DNA of 64,000 bases from Cordia subcordata (Eukaryota; Streptophyta; Magnoliopsida; Boraginales; Cordiaceae). The translations under genes were made by a program, and so were the position numbers. The stretch covers positions 2,288,501-2,352,500 of the forward strand of contig JAPTOF010000006.1 of the NCBI GenBank assembly GCA_028554755.1, in the 5' to 3' direction. Positions 34,701 through 51,443 of the stretch are shown piece by piece; the first letter of the stretch is position 1; the number at the start of each line of letters is the position of its first letter. Below the pieces are notes generated by a model. It ran no database searches and had not been told where the DNA came from. It saw only the letters and a program-made list of their open reading frames with translations.

Positions 34701-37700
34701 GTTGAAGCTTCGGAAGCGAGTGATGGGGATTTGGTTTTGGTTGGAGAAGCCAAACCGCTGATGGCTACGCTGAGGTGGTTTTTTGCTTAGATGGGCTATG
34801 AGTAATATAATGCAATAGTGACTTATAAAAGTCTACTTTGTACAGCTGAATTGATTTGTTGTCTGTTTTCTCAGAATTATGCGTTAAGCAAAGAGGAGAA
34901 AGATCGTGACAAAAATTAATGAAAGGAAAAACAAAAGTGGTGAAATATGGATAAACATTTGAAGAAAAAGAATTTAATACCAACCCTTCTCTCGTCTCTT
35001 TCTTCGGAACTATAAAAAGAAGTAAAAATAAAAAAATAAAAAAGTCGACCTCTTCAAACTAAATGTCCGAATTATGTGTTTTTGGGTCAAATGTCCGAAT
35101 TGTGTGATGGGTGAATGCCCAACCACGGTTTATAGTAATTCTGGCTGGATCCGATGTGGTCTTAATTAAGGATGGAAATAGTATTTCGTCCCACATTGTA
35201 TACTGAAAGTATAGGGACAAAAACCCCCTGTTAGTTACTGAGTAAAGGTTTTTTCTTTTCTCCACCTTAGTGTAAGGATTGGGTAAGTAGAGATTTGTGC
35301 ATCCCTCTTCGCCCCGCCACACTATATATGTATATTTGCAGTTTTTAATATGTTTTGTATATTTATAATATGACCATTATATTATTTTGTATATATTTTT
35401 AATATATTTTAATATAAAAATTATATTTTTTGTGAAATAATATAAAATTTATATCAATAGAGATCTCTTTTATTAATATTAAAAGTTAACTTATTAAATT
35501 TTTGATATATTCGTAAGTATCATTATATTTAAAAAAAGTTTAATGCTATTAATTTTGTTGACTTGTACTCTATAGGGATGAAGTAGGGCTTTCTTCATCA
35601 ACCAGGGCAAAAATGGTAGCAAAAGTTTCCCCGTGGTATCAAGTAGATTACAGAAGTAATAGGGACAAGAGTTTTTATTAACGCGCACCCCGCCCCTACC
35701 CCATTTCATTATCATCCTTAGTCTTAATTTATTTGAATTTTCGTTGTTAAAAGACAGAATTTTGATTTTCTTATTCCAAAATGTAAATAGTTAAGTATTT
35801 AATGGAGTGGATTAATGAACGCTTGGCCAAAATCAATTAGGTGATTTTTTATTTTTTTTGGGTAAAAACAAGGTCCATATATTTTAAATGCAATAGGATA
35901 AATTTACGATTTAATATCTTTATGATTAATGAAGCTCCCTTAAATTAGAATCCCCCAAGTGTCTAAGTATGCCCTTAAGGTGCCGTATTTGACATATCAT
36001 GAAAGTGAAATTAATCCTTTTTATGGAATTATATAATACTACTGTCAGCTAAAGTACCAAGAAAATTAAATATATTTTCTATTTTGTGAAATATAACTTG
36101 TTTGTAGTAAATGATTTTCATCTAAAATATTTTTTATAGATCAATTATTATTTAATCGTCACGCTAAAAATTAGTTAGAAAATATTATTTAGTGCGTGTG
36201 CTTGCGGGCATGCAAGTGTATTATGATTGCTTTTAGAGTTGAAAGAAGGCTTAAAATTTTCCTGATTGGTTTTCTTAATACCAAACAAACTCTACTAGTA
36301 GCTTCTGTTGCTCTATATTGAAAATATTTTTTTTGGGGGGCGGGGTGGGGGGAACGAGTTATAGGAGCCCTGGTTGGCTTTAAAAATCATTGAAATGCCA
36401 AACTTGTTTTGATACTATTTATAAATTGAAATGAAAATGACTTTTTAATGAGTCAATATTGAGCTGAGATTTACTTGTAGTCCGTTTTTATATATGACTT
36501 TCTGGCATTAATTTTATATATAAGAAGAATACTCCTCCACATATGAAATATAAAGGAAAATTAAACTAAGAAACATGGTTAGCATGGTACATCAACACAG
36601 AGCAAATTTTTACAATTATTTAATACGTAAAAGTTAAGTATTGATTTATACATTTGAAATAATGTCACCCCGTTTTCTCATTTGTTCGTATTTAATTAAG
36701 GTTTAAAAGCTTATAAAGTTTAGCGAGATGACTTGATCGTATTGATTTTATGTAAGAAAAATCACCGAGTATTAGCTAGGATAAATAAGCAAAAACAATT
36801 AAATTAAGAAATTTGATTAGCACGAAGAATCATAAATGTCTTTTATTTTTTTCTTTTGTTTTTCAACTGACATTATTTACAATGGCCCCATTATTAGATA
36901 TATTTCGAATCTTTAGCAAGAAATTAAAGCTTGTAGATATTTATTAATGAGAAAATAAATACCAAAATAATTTGTCCATAGAGTAATCCATGGTCAAGCC
37001 TTTTAGCATCGTAATATAATATGCTAAATGGTAGTTGTTGACAACCTCAGAATTGCAAGATAAAAAATATAATTTGTAGAGTATTAAATAGTGCCCATCA
37101 TTATATACATGCATATGGAACTGAACTTTTAAAGCAACACATTTTGCTTCTTATATGTAGGAGTCTATCCTAGAATTTACAGCTTGGATCAGGAGATGAG
37201 CAAAATTTTGGCGTAAAGAGAGTTTTCTAGACTTTTTTTGGGAGAAAAATCGAGTTTTTAATGATACATGTAAGCTTAATACTAATATCACACCGGCAAT
37301 TGCAAAATTCGAGGGGTTTTGAGTGGTCCGATCCATCCCCCAAGCTAGAACATAAATATAGCTTAAGGAAGCAACAAGGAATTAAATAAGGAGATAAACA
37401 AAGAGAAAAAAAAAAAAAATAGGGTTAGCATTCGCGGATTTGCCAACTATTTTATTATGTTCATCGGGTGCTTAAAGATGGGAGATAAACAAAGACAAAA
37501 AAAAAAAAAGAGAAGAAAAGGAAAAATAAATCAAATACACACATATTAAGTCAGAGTTATTTAGTTCATCATGACACCCTAGTCAAAGGGTGTCAAGTGG
37601 ATACGAGAAAAAAAGCATTAAGAAATTTTAAGTATCATCATCACAGAGTTTAAATTTTTTTTTTTTTTTGGGTCAACACAATATTTTAAAGTTAAAAGTA

Positions 37701-38733
37701 AAAGATAATATCAATCTTATCCTCGCCTTTCTTTAAAGACAAGTAATAAAAGCTTGACAAAGTTAAACTTCCGAGGTTCTAGCAAGTCGTGTTATAATTA
37801 AATTCACTAATATACCGCAAAGTCTTTTATTAAACACGATTTTGAATTTTCCACAAATGCAAACATTCCAACGAGAAGCAATAAAAAAAATAGCAAGAAA
37901 AAAAAAAGAAAAAGGGAAAAAAAAACTATTCATAAGCCATTTCATGGTCAACCAAAGAACTTGTATGGATGACATTTCATTGAATCCCCAACTCACTTTT
38001 TTGTTAATCGTTGAATAGGATATATGACACAGAGGTTTTCCATCTGTCGTCTAATTAATAGGGATTAATACCAGACAGTTTGGATTATTAGCAATCCATC
38101 ATCATTACGCGGATTAGATTTACAGATAAGAGCTTGCTGCTGTAAACCATTAATGTTTAATCCACATTAATTTCCTACTTAATTGAGATTTTGAAGCATC
38201 TCTAATTAATTGCCACACTGGATCACCAGCATTAGATTCTGCAAGAGAAAATAAATTGAATTACATGTAATCTAATTAATATGCACCAGGGATAAAATTC
38301 AGAAGAAAAAAAATTAAATCATAGATTATGTTATAACTATATGTACGAATCTAAACTCGAATTTCATACCATATATATACCAATTACTTCCATATATCTC
38401 ATATATAGAACGCATAACATATAAAAGCATGCCCATATTTATTATACAAGTAGGACTTGAGGTGGTTAAAAAGAGAAAGAAAAAAAAAAATGAAACCACG
38501 TATGACTTTAGGTAATTACATAAGATAAATGGTACGACGTATGTATTTAATTTCTCATGCAATAAGGCCAATTAAGTCAAAGGCGACACACTTTTGTGAA
38601 ATCTTTTTCTGTAAAAACAATAGAAAGCCTTATATATATACAAGAAACCTCATCTCCAGGCCATGTCCTTCGGGGCTGGATATTGATAGAGTCTTTCAAA
38701 ATCTATTGGCCATATATACAAATAAATAAATAA

Positions 38734-38740
<7 letters not shown>
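34701..38740. other. 4 kb AT-rich intergenic region between EMF2 and MYB
   Basis: This is the shared upstream region of EMF2 (minus) and the MYB gene (plus). Short ORFs here, for example minus-strand 35059-35322 and 37151-37336, have no family features. Two short, more GC-rich islands (about 35050-35330 and 35560-35710) may be old transposon debris that I cannot classify. A G-run lies at about 36340-36352. Confidence 0.4.

Positions 38741-38764
<24 letters not shown>
38738..38764. repeat. (TA)n microsatellite upstream of MYB start
   Basis: AAATA units followed by an alternating TA run, ending about 50 bp before the MYB ATG, so it probably lies in the promoter or 5'UTR. Confidence 0.75.
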
Positions 38765-38770
<6 letters not shown>

Positions 38771-38816
38771 GAAGAAAATAGAAAGGATCGGAAAAGGATC
38801 ATCGGGGGTGTTGACG

Positions 38817-41800
38817 ATGGCCAAAGAACTAAGGAGAAAATGTTCCCATTGCGGGCATAATGGACATAACTCAAGAACTTGCAACGGAAAAGGTTGCATT
38901 AAATTGTTTGGCGTAAAGATAAATGTCTCAGATGATGATATCAAAAGAGAAGATGAATTCATCCGGAAGTGCAAAAGTATGGGGAATTTACAGGCATGCA
39001 ACGCCGAGAACAACAACGCCGTTGATGCCGGATATCTTTCCGATGGCCTCATTCAGTCCCGCCGTGCCAAAGCTGCTCATGAAAGACGGAAAGGTTCGTC
39101 TTTCTTTTGTTTTTCTCTTGAATTTAATCCAATTGGATGGCTCGAAATTAATAGATTTTGATTTGTACATGTTTTTTAAATAATGCAATTGATCTGTCAT
39201 TAATTGATTAATTAATTTTATTTACAGATATTTATATATATGGATGATTAAGCAAATTATAATGTTTCCCTTTTAGATCTGTTTATAGATGTACAAAACC
39301 AGATTGTTCCATTCGTTCTTGTTGGACTGATTGTTGTTTCCGGATGTAACCATGCAACTTTTCATTAACAAAACACAAATTAATTGCGGCTCTTCGCTCG
39401 ATCATGCGCTCGTTTATGCATGTCATAAGCATGTTAACATGTATTAGCAACTATCAAGATCATTAATTGTTATTGTGTATTCTATTTTGAATTGTTCATA
39501 GTCAATATTTTTTTTTGCCATATAAGAGAAGATACTAAAATATTTCTAATAAATAATTATTTCTCATTTATCAACCCAAAAAGCATATTTATATCTCTTT
39601 TAGTATCTTCTCTTATATGGCAAAAAAAATCATTAAAAAGATCAATGCTTAAGTAGTCGAGTATTTCTCCATAAAAAAAATATTATTATCCAAACGAATA
39701 ATTTATAAATATCCCAAAATTAATTAAATATCACTAACTAAATTTTTAACAAAGATTTGATGCCATTATTGTAAGAGTCATTAAAAATGAATTAAATAAC
39801 AAATAAGTTTGAAATTAAATTACTAATTAACTTTAATCATCTTTTAAATAAAAGGAAAAATAATAAAAATATATATTTACTATTTTTTTTCTTGGGCTAG
39901 GGGCTAAAATACAAATACAAATTTTTTTTGTTAAAAAAATGTACTAAAAGTATAAAATTTTCTCATTTTTTTGGGCTAGGTGGTCATTGCACCTACTGTG
40001 GAGGCAGGTTCATTCAAGTTATTCAAGTGCTTGAACTAGATTATATTGTGTATTTCCACTACAACATTGAAATAATTCTACCATTCATAATCTTTACTCT
40101 GACTAGTATTAGTTTTACCAATTGTAAGAGTACGTGTTGAAAAGATGGGGAAGGAAAGACATACATATATAAGAAATGAATTTGATGAGGAAACTCTTTT
40201 TGTATGAGTAAGCAGGTAGACTAAAAATTTTTTGGAGAGGAAAAAAAGATATGACATGATAATACGTGGCAAAAATTTTAAAAATGAAAAACATTACTTT
40301 ATAATATATATATTTTATGTACATAAGTCAAAAATTTTTTCCAGGTAATTAAGAAGGTAAGACACACTTCTAAAAAATAAAAAAAGAGATTAAAAAATCA
40401 TTTTGAAAGCTTGCGGCCCTAACCTCAGTCACCTCTTAGCTATGCCCCAGCCATGCTCATATTGCATGCATGTCATAAGCATGGTCACATATAGCAGCAA
40501 ATAATGCTATAATTAACGTCAAGATATATATATCATTGTTGTTGTATATGCTGTCTTGAATTGTGAAATGTGATTTTATCAAGTATTCGTTGATTAGTTT
40601 ATTTGTTCATTGGTGTATGTTTGTCATGGCACAAGGTTGTTCATTTGACATGTAAAAATATTTGTGGAAAACAAATGTTTCTTCTAATAAACCCGAGTTT
40701 TATTTCTTTGTTACCTCAAGTAGGGAGGCCATGGACTGAACATGAACACAGATCCTTCTTGATCGGTTTAGAAAAGCTGGGAAAAGGTGACTGGAGAGGA
40801 ATCTCCAAAACCTTTGTGCCTACCAGGACCCCTACACAAGTAGCTAGTCATGCTCAGAAGTACTTTCTCAGATTGACTGCAACTGAGAAAAGGAAGCGCA
40901 GATCAAGTGTTTTTGACATTGGCCTAAAGGAATCGGTACATTCAATTATTGTCTTAATTCATTCTTTTTTAATTTTTAATTTTTAATTTTTTTTCTCAGA
41001 ATGATTTTGGTACTCATGGTTTTCAAAACGTTGCAGCATCCGCGGACTTCGCGTTCTCAGGCCTCCCCGGCCTCACCCCCAATTGAGGCTCCTGATTCTC
41101 CAAAGCAGGTAGCTTTCTCTTTTTTTTATTCCGATTAGTAAAGATGAATATCTTGTTTGCTGAGTGCCTATCCTGAAAGAGTTATCTTAGAACGGGCATT
41201 GATGAAACAGGCCAGTACCTGTGTTGCAGCCTCAATGAAGACAAGTGGAGAAATTAAAACACAGGTAAGTCTACCACCTGCAACTATGATTAGAGAAATT
41301 ATAATTGTTTGTCTACGCAATCAAATAAATGCGATTTTCATATCATTACGTTGCAGGCTGGCACGGCTGTCCCTGTTACAACTTTTGAAAGACCACCTCT
41401 TTCACCAATTGGTATAGCTCATGGTGCTTTTGACTTTCGTCGCATGCCATACATGGTACCTAGCCAATTTTTTTTTTTTTGTTGGTTTATGTTTTTCTTT
41501 ACATTCACTTTTGACGCATTTCCAGTAATGAATCAATTAGAGCTGCACTTACTTCATCGCCTGCATTTCGTTCAAGCAGCAGATGGGGGCTTCAAGTAGC
41601 GGCCACGGCCAGCCAAAAGCAGCAGCAGCAGCAGCTTCTGTCATGCCAGCAGAACCAGCAGCTTCGTTTGCTCAGGTGATGAACTTCGCGAATCGGCACA
41701 ACTATGTTTACTTGCCTAGTTTCCAGGGGAGGTATGCTGCCTGTGCTGCACCCCTGATGCCTCAGCAGTTTCCTGCTCGTGTTCCACCTCTGGCAGCTCC

Positions 41801-41864
41801 CAGAAGTACTCCACTCGCTAACAAGGATGGTGTTGACCTCAGCCTTGGAGCTCTTACTTTATGA
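38817..41864 (+). CDS. MYB-related SHAQKYF transcription factor with CCHC knuckle, 6 exons
   Basis: Exons 38817-39093, 40724-40935, 41037-41108, 41211-41264, 41357-41455 and 41580-41864 join in frame with GT-AG borders to 332 residues. The N-terminus has a CX2CX4HX4C knuckle (C9, C12, H17, C22, '[14 protein letters not shown]') followed by 'IKLFGV' at 28-33, the R/KLFGV-type repression motif. Residues 93-141 are a single MYB repeat ('[19 protein letters not shown]', 'SHAQKYF' at 134-140), then the basic 'KRKRRSS'. The C-terminus ends in 'DLSLGALTL', an EAR-like pattern. This layout is that of the plant MYBS3/KUA1-like group, nuclear proteins that bind I-box-like (TATCC or related) sites and mostly repress. 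The last exon encodes a run of six alanines. The exact orthologue is not clear. Confidence 0.88.
39507..39630. repeat. Hairpin-forming inverted repeat in MYB intron 1
   Basis: The arm TTTGCCATATAAGAGAAGAT followed by ACTAAAA (39507-39540) is repeated as its exact reverse complement at 39599-39630, with a loop of about 58 bp. This is probably a short foldback MITE. Its transcript would form a long stem inside the MYB pre-mRNA. Confidence 0.8.
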
Positions 41865-43423
41865 TGTGCCCCATTTTTGTTTCAAAGTTTGGTTCCTCTC
41901 TGCTGAAGATAGGAATAGAAAAAAACATATTCAACAATTATTTTGCTGAATTTCATTACAGCCATTCTTTGTCATCTCTCTGTTCCTGAGTAACATAGTA
42001 AGATTCCATTTCCTTGATGCCTTGCTTTTATTGGTAATGTGGCTATTGCTTTTATTGGTAGAAAGGATGATGGGATCCTAGTCTTTTGTCAGCAAATCTT
42101 ATCTCATGTTTGTCGGCTTGTGAAGCGGAGGCCTTTGCTCTTTGTCATGCTTGCGTCTTTGTGAACCAATGGATTTCAGGAAGCGTGTGACACAGAGGTA
42201 GTTCTCAAAGCAATTACTTCTCTTAAAGCAGATATTCCTTAGAGAGTGCATTTAATCGTAAAAGACATTAAAATTGGAGAGTGCATGTGATCGTGGTTGC
42301 TGAAAATTCTTCAATTAATTTTCGTTACAATCGTAGCATTGCTAATTGACTTTGTGATTGGGTTAGAGAAAAAAAAAAAGAAAAAAAAAAAAGAGGAATT
42401 GTTTTACCTGTGGACCAGATGTTCAATATTCCCTCCTCTTGTACTTTCGTTCAAGGAAGACTTTAACTTGACTTTTATTGGGTAATCTTATAAGCTTTGA
42501 TTGTTATTTTTATGAAACTCGTTTGACCCCAAAAAAAAAAAGGAAAAAGAATCCCTCAATGCTTTCACATTTTTCATTTATATCGGCTTTGAGCACATCC
42601 CATTTGCTCACCCAAATATATAATGGCTAATGTACCTGCAGGTACAACACCCTACATCTTCTTTTTCCGTGGTTAACTAGTCTGTGTGCTATATTGAATC
42701 GTTATTACATCATGAGAAGAATAAAATTTATAACATCAGTAAGAAAAAGTTTCTTGGTGATTTTATTTGTCGCAGAAAAGCCAAATTTACTCTGATTGTG
42801 GAACTATCTGCAACCCATTCGCTTAACTCTTGATTCCATTCACTTCGCTAGCTAAACAGGGCAATGTAAAATGTCATTATCAATTGCTAGTAGGGTAAAA
42901 TTAATGCCATTAACCACTCAACCAGTAGTTGCCCGTGCGCTTTGCAAACCACAACATACGAATCCTAGAGTCGTTGCACGAATTAGAGAAACAATCTAAA
43001 CGAACAATCTCCAAGTAATCCTCGTTGAACGAATCAGAGAAGCAATCTAAACGAAAAGGATTTTAAGTTAAATTAAGAGATCGTCACATACTCAATCCCT
43101 AGTAATAAAATATTACAATCTTTTCCCACGTACGACCCCTTCTGGAGGTCATCTCGTGGCCATGACAACTCTAAACTTTTAGGAGCATCAGAAGAGAGTC
43201 TAGCAGACGTGACCAAGGAAACAGAAATGCTACAAGCAGGACAAGCAATCATTATATTTGTACAAGACATTGTTGACATTAAAAATTTCAAAGAATGAAA
43301 CTAGAAACGCTTATGAAACAACTAATTGCCAAAGCCTTGGTGCCTAAACAGGATGCAATAGCTTTCTACCACAGGGAACACCAGCAAGGACGACTGCGTT
43401 TCGCTTAAATCCAACGCAAGCAA
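41865..43423. other. Convergent intergenic region (MYB and RABD 3' ends)
   Basis: It holds the MYB 3'UTR (plus) and the RABD 3'UTR (minus, roughly 43070-43423). A short A-rich tract lies near 42368. No further gene recognised. Confidence 0.5.
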
Positions 43424-47111
<3,688 letters not shown>

Positions 47112-49225
47112 GATGTGCGATGACTAATTTGACGTTTATGATAACGGAATATTCCCCCTCCGGTGGCCGAGAAAAAAGTTGACCGAGTTAGATAGCTGGA
47201 GGGGCAATGGAGAAATGTACTTCGCGGAACAGTCGTCCAAATGACGAACGGTTCTGTTTGGTGTTAATGTCTTATAGTGAAGCTCTTTTATGATAAGGCC
47301 CCTGTTTTCCGTCGAAATTACAGTAGCACCCAAATGAACATCAATATTTCGTATTTGTAATTCTGAATATTACAATTATCACCCAAATTAACACTAATAT
47401 TTCAAATTTGTAGTTTTAATAGATAGATTAAGGGCCTGTTTGGATTGACTTTTTTTAAGGAAAAAATACTTTTTTTCCTGAAAAAGTTACATTAAATTTG
47501 CAATAACTATTAGATTTGGCTTTCAAAAAAGTTGAAACTCTGAAAAAGTTTCAAATACAGCTTTTTTTAAAAGCCAGAATTTTCAGCTTTAAAAAAAAAT
47601 TATTTTTTAAAAGTTGTTGGAAAAAGCGCTTTTAAAAAAAGCCAATCCAAACGAGCCCTAAGACCATCTTAACAACTATGTTTTGTTTGAATTAAATTAA
47701 TTTCTTAATTGAATTAGAGTCGTGTTACCAACGATAAGTTTGACTTGAGCCCGTTCGAAATGGATTGTCTTTGTTGATTGATAAAGGACATGTTTGGTTT
47801 CTATAATGATATACTAACTTAGAACCGTTCGTAATGCAACTATACATATCTTCTCGATTAAATTAGAGGCATGCGACATTCAATTACATATAGATATTAA
47901 GGATAAGTCTGGGTTACGTTAAGATGTTAAATATATGGGGAGCAATTGTGGCTAGCTAGCTTACACATTCTTTAAGTGAATATATACTCTTTTTGTTATA
48001 ATCATATGTCCTATTGTCAATGCCAAAAGCTTTCGGAGGAATGGATATTGTCCTTCCAAATAAGCGATTTGTATTTGCTTCTAGTTTTGATACTTAACAA
48101 AATTATCACATAGAATAAGGGTGCAATTCGACCTCCAAATTATTTAATGATTTTATCATATGAAATTTCTACAAAAAGACTAGGTTATTCTTGATAAGAT
48201 GATTTTGTAAGAGTTGGGTGTTAAAACATTAGTTATGCTATATTTAATTCCGTCCCTTTTCTATTGTTATATATGATTATCCAAATAATATCAATTTTTG
48301 CTTGTTGATCAAAACAATGTATCCAAATAATATAATTTTTTGGTGATCAAAACAATGCTGATGAGAAACAAGTTGCCGGGTTGATAATATTCGCTAGAAA
48401 CTTTGGTTGCCAAATAGGATTGGAGAGGAAAGAAAAAAATGGACTTCGTAGAACTTAATAAGTTTTGTTTGTGCCGTAATTTTTCTACCATTAAAGAGAA
48501 ATGTAAGTACTAAATTATAACCATCAAAAGATAAAGTATGTTTACTAAATTATAACCATCAAAAGATAAAGTATGTTTTTAATATTCAGTCGTCATCATA
48601 AGGAGTAATTTATTTTTCATATTGTAGCCTCGGCTGACTTGATAAGAAAAGGGTTTTCCATTTAATGTCCTTCTAATTGACATTTCAGCAACCACATAAA
48701 TCGCATTCATTTCATGATGAGTACGACAAGGATAAATCAACTAGTAGCTTAGAGACGTAAAGATTAAATGAAAATTATTATTATCTTTTTTGGATACAAG
48801 ATTTTAAGACAATAGATGAGAATATAGAGCGAAGTTATCTAAAAACAAATAAGAAGCTATTTAAGGCCCGGACTGCTCTTTTTTACACACACACACACAT
48901 ATATATATTTGCAAAAGGTTATTTTGTTTTATATAAATATTACAATTAACTTAAAAAAAAAACTAAAAATTTTATGCAAAAAAAAAACATTTTTCTCAAA
49001 ACTAATTCAAATGAGCCCTTAATTTCATTTCTCAAACACACACAGAGTACAATTGTCCGAGGAAAGAAATGAAAACACCCGCAGAGAACATCTTATTCTC
49101 CGGAAAACACACTCATGAATAACTAAACTTAGCATGAATACCTAGACTCATATAGTTAATTACTCAACTAAATACAACAAGAGAGATGACTAAAGGAGAT
49201 TAATGGAGGGATTTAATCAAGAATC
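47112..49225. other. Intergenic region upstream of RABD
   Basis: RABD promoter and leader (47112-47400), then a Tourist MITE (47432-47658), then AT-rich sequence with a CACACA/TATATA run near 48886-48908. I see no other gene. The part just below 49226 is the dioxygenase 3' flank. Confidence 0.5.
47432..47658. mobile_element. Tourist-like MITE, 227 bp
   Basis: Terminal inverted repeats GGGCCTGTTTGGATTGACTT and, reverse-complemented, GGGCTCGTTTGGATTGGCTT, with TAA on both sides (47429-47431 and 47659-47661). This is the best-preserved member of the family also seen at 7948 and 33975. Confidence 0.85.
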
Positions 49226-51443
49226 TCAAGCTTTCTTGATCTTAAGCGTCTCGAGAAAACTCCTACCTTCAGCAATATCATTCTTGGACAAGAAATTAAG
49301 GAAATCTCTGAAGCTGCTTTCCTTGTACCCACTTTGGTGCTCTTCATCCACAAGCTCTTTAGCCGTCCCCATCTTTTCATCCATGCCCAAGCTATGAAGA
49401 CTAGCAATGGAGATTCTAGTCTTCTCATTATTAAGCGTCGCTCTATGCACAACACTCTCGTAAACGCCATTGCTCAGCACCTCAAGATGATCAGCCACAT
49501 GGACATGCAAACCACCACGCACATGTTGCACACATTTCCATTCTCCAACGTTATTTTCTCTGTCCAAAATTTCTAGGCCGGATGAGTTTTGTAGAAGGAT
49601 CGTTAAACAGCTGTAGTCTGAATGAGGGGGTAGTCCAAGTGTGAGGGCCGGTTGGGGGCACGGCGGATAACAATTGACGGCCATCACTTGCACCCCTTCA
49701 TCCATTTTGTCGTGTAAATACGTTGGACCAAGTCCTAAGCTTTCGGTAATGGTACCCATTATGGTTTTGGCCAGTTTTTGCACCTCAGCTGCGTATTGCC
49801 CCATCTTTTCCCTGTCAATATTCAACGTACACAAAGTGCTGTTTAAAGTCAAAGATAACGTTAAGGCGACATTAATATTTCTTCGTCATCATTACTACTT
49901 CATGACAATTTGCCTTGATGTCAATGAATCTGATTGAGGTCGGATTTTGTTGAAAATACATTAAAAAATATAATGTGATTATTTTGTTTTGATGAGTATG
50001 CACGTTTTTGTCGTAACATATTGGTTGACCTACTTAGGTCAAGTTGGTCGGTAGTAATAATAATAAGATGTTAGTGTCCATGTATGTGTCTACTATAAAA
50101 AAATATATACTGCGACGTTTTGTTCTTCTTGAATAAGAGTCGGTGTACACGAGCAAAAAATGGTGAATATTTCCGGCGCCCAAAAGGAGAAAAAAGAAAA
50201 ATCGAATAAATAAAGCGGTAAATATATGTGGACCAGAAAGATCCAGCAAACATGTTCAATCGCCAGGGCATTTAACGAGGGTCCCGTTTAGGAACGAAAG
50301 GCAAGCAAGCTGTTGAGGTGAATTGCATTAAAACTATGAAGGTCGAATAAGACGACGTACAAGTGTTAACATTGAAGTCATGACAATCGTTTATTTCTTA
50401 ACACCAACTAGTTTTAAGATAAAATTTTTGTAATATTTGAAGTTTCGTAATATTTAAAGTATGATGCCATAGTCGGACTTTAGATTTTATTAAGATTTAA
50501 AGAGGAAAATGCAGATGATGCATGGCAAATTAACGAGTTGATCAGTTACCTGTAGTCGGGCGGATTATTCGGCCAAAGATCGATCCAGTCCTTGAGAGGA
50601 TGTGCATAGTGTTTGAGGAACACCCTCCAAAATTGAAACTTATCCACACCATCCTTCAAACTGGTGCCGTATCTAACAGGCTTGTGCACATCACTAGACA
50701 TGAATTTCACCTTCTCCTTCGTCGGCAAATCAAAAAACCTTAAGGCTGCCGAAACTGCTCCATCAAGTACGGACTGCGGTATTCCATGGTTGGTAATCTA
50801 GAGGAACAAACAAAGAAAAGGAATTAATTAACTTATTGTAGCCATATCTAGTACTGATATAAAAGATTACTGGCATATTTGAGTGCCTTAATATAATGAC
50901 GTGTGAAATAAGTAATGACATTAAAAAAAAGAAAAGATCGTAACTTTTTTCTCTTTCTTTTCCCAGAAGATAAACAACGAAATAAAATAATATTCAAGTT
51001 ATAGTGGCAGTAAACGTAGAAAAAGTCTAACCAAGTCTATTGCTGGGCCATGTACGGAATGAAAAAGCCAATCATGCCCCGACAAAATTATGTCATGACA
51101 AATTATATGCGAAATTTAAAATCATAATGCTGTAATGTACACTTAAAAAAAAAAAACAGAGTAATATATACACGCTTACTTGAAAAAAACCCTTGGTGCG
51201 ACAAGCATTGGCGATATCCCGGATGATAGAAGATCGACGCGCAGGATCATCAATCCCGTTTAAGTCAATAAGAGCAACATCGGCAGTGTCTGAATCCAAA
51301 GAAGGCCTTTGGGAAGTTGGCAACTTGTAACATTCAGGAACATATGAAAATCCCCTCTCTTGCGCAGTTTGCCCCATGGGGAACGACTTCGACGATAATG
51401 ACGACGACGACGACGACGACGAATTCTTCTGATCACCCTCCAT
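49226..51443 (-). CDS. 2-oxoglutarate/Fe(II)-dependent dioxygenase (DOXC class), 3 exons
   Basis: Exons 51180-51443, 50550-50797 and 49226-49811 join in frame to 365 residues, a normal length. The N-terminal DIOX_N part includes 'DVALIDLNGIDDPARRSSII' and 'CRTKGFFQ-ITNHGI'. The catalytic domain has 'NCYPPCPQPALTLGLPPHSD' with iron ligands H234, D236 and H293 and the 2-oxoglutarate anchor R303-x-S305. All are present, so the enzyme should be active. It is probably cytosolic, oxidising a small molecule such as a flavonoid, alkaloid or hormone. The conserved YPPCP and the tail 'DFLNFLSKNDIAEGRSFLE' fit the large DOXC group of specialised metabolism, but the substrate cannot be told. The N-terminus holds a run of eight serines encoded by a (GAC/GTC)n microsatellite at about 51397-51420. 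A GT donor follows exon 1 at 51179. Confidence 0.92.

Noticed and set aside
35059..35322. Minus-strand 87-codon ORF
   Set aside because: No conserved motif, no splice partners, AT-rich surroundings; may be decayed repeat sequence.
37151..37336. Minus-strand 61-codon ORF 'MDRTTQNPSNFAIAGV'
   Set aside because: It has a hydrophobic stretch, but I found no family match or gene context.
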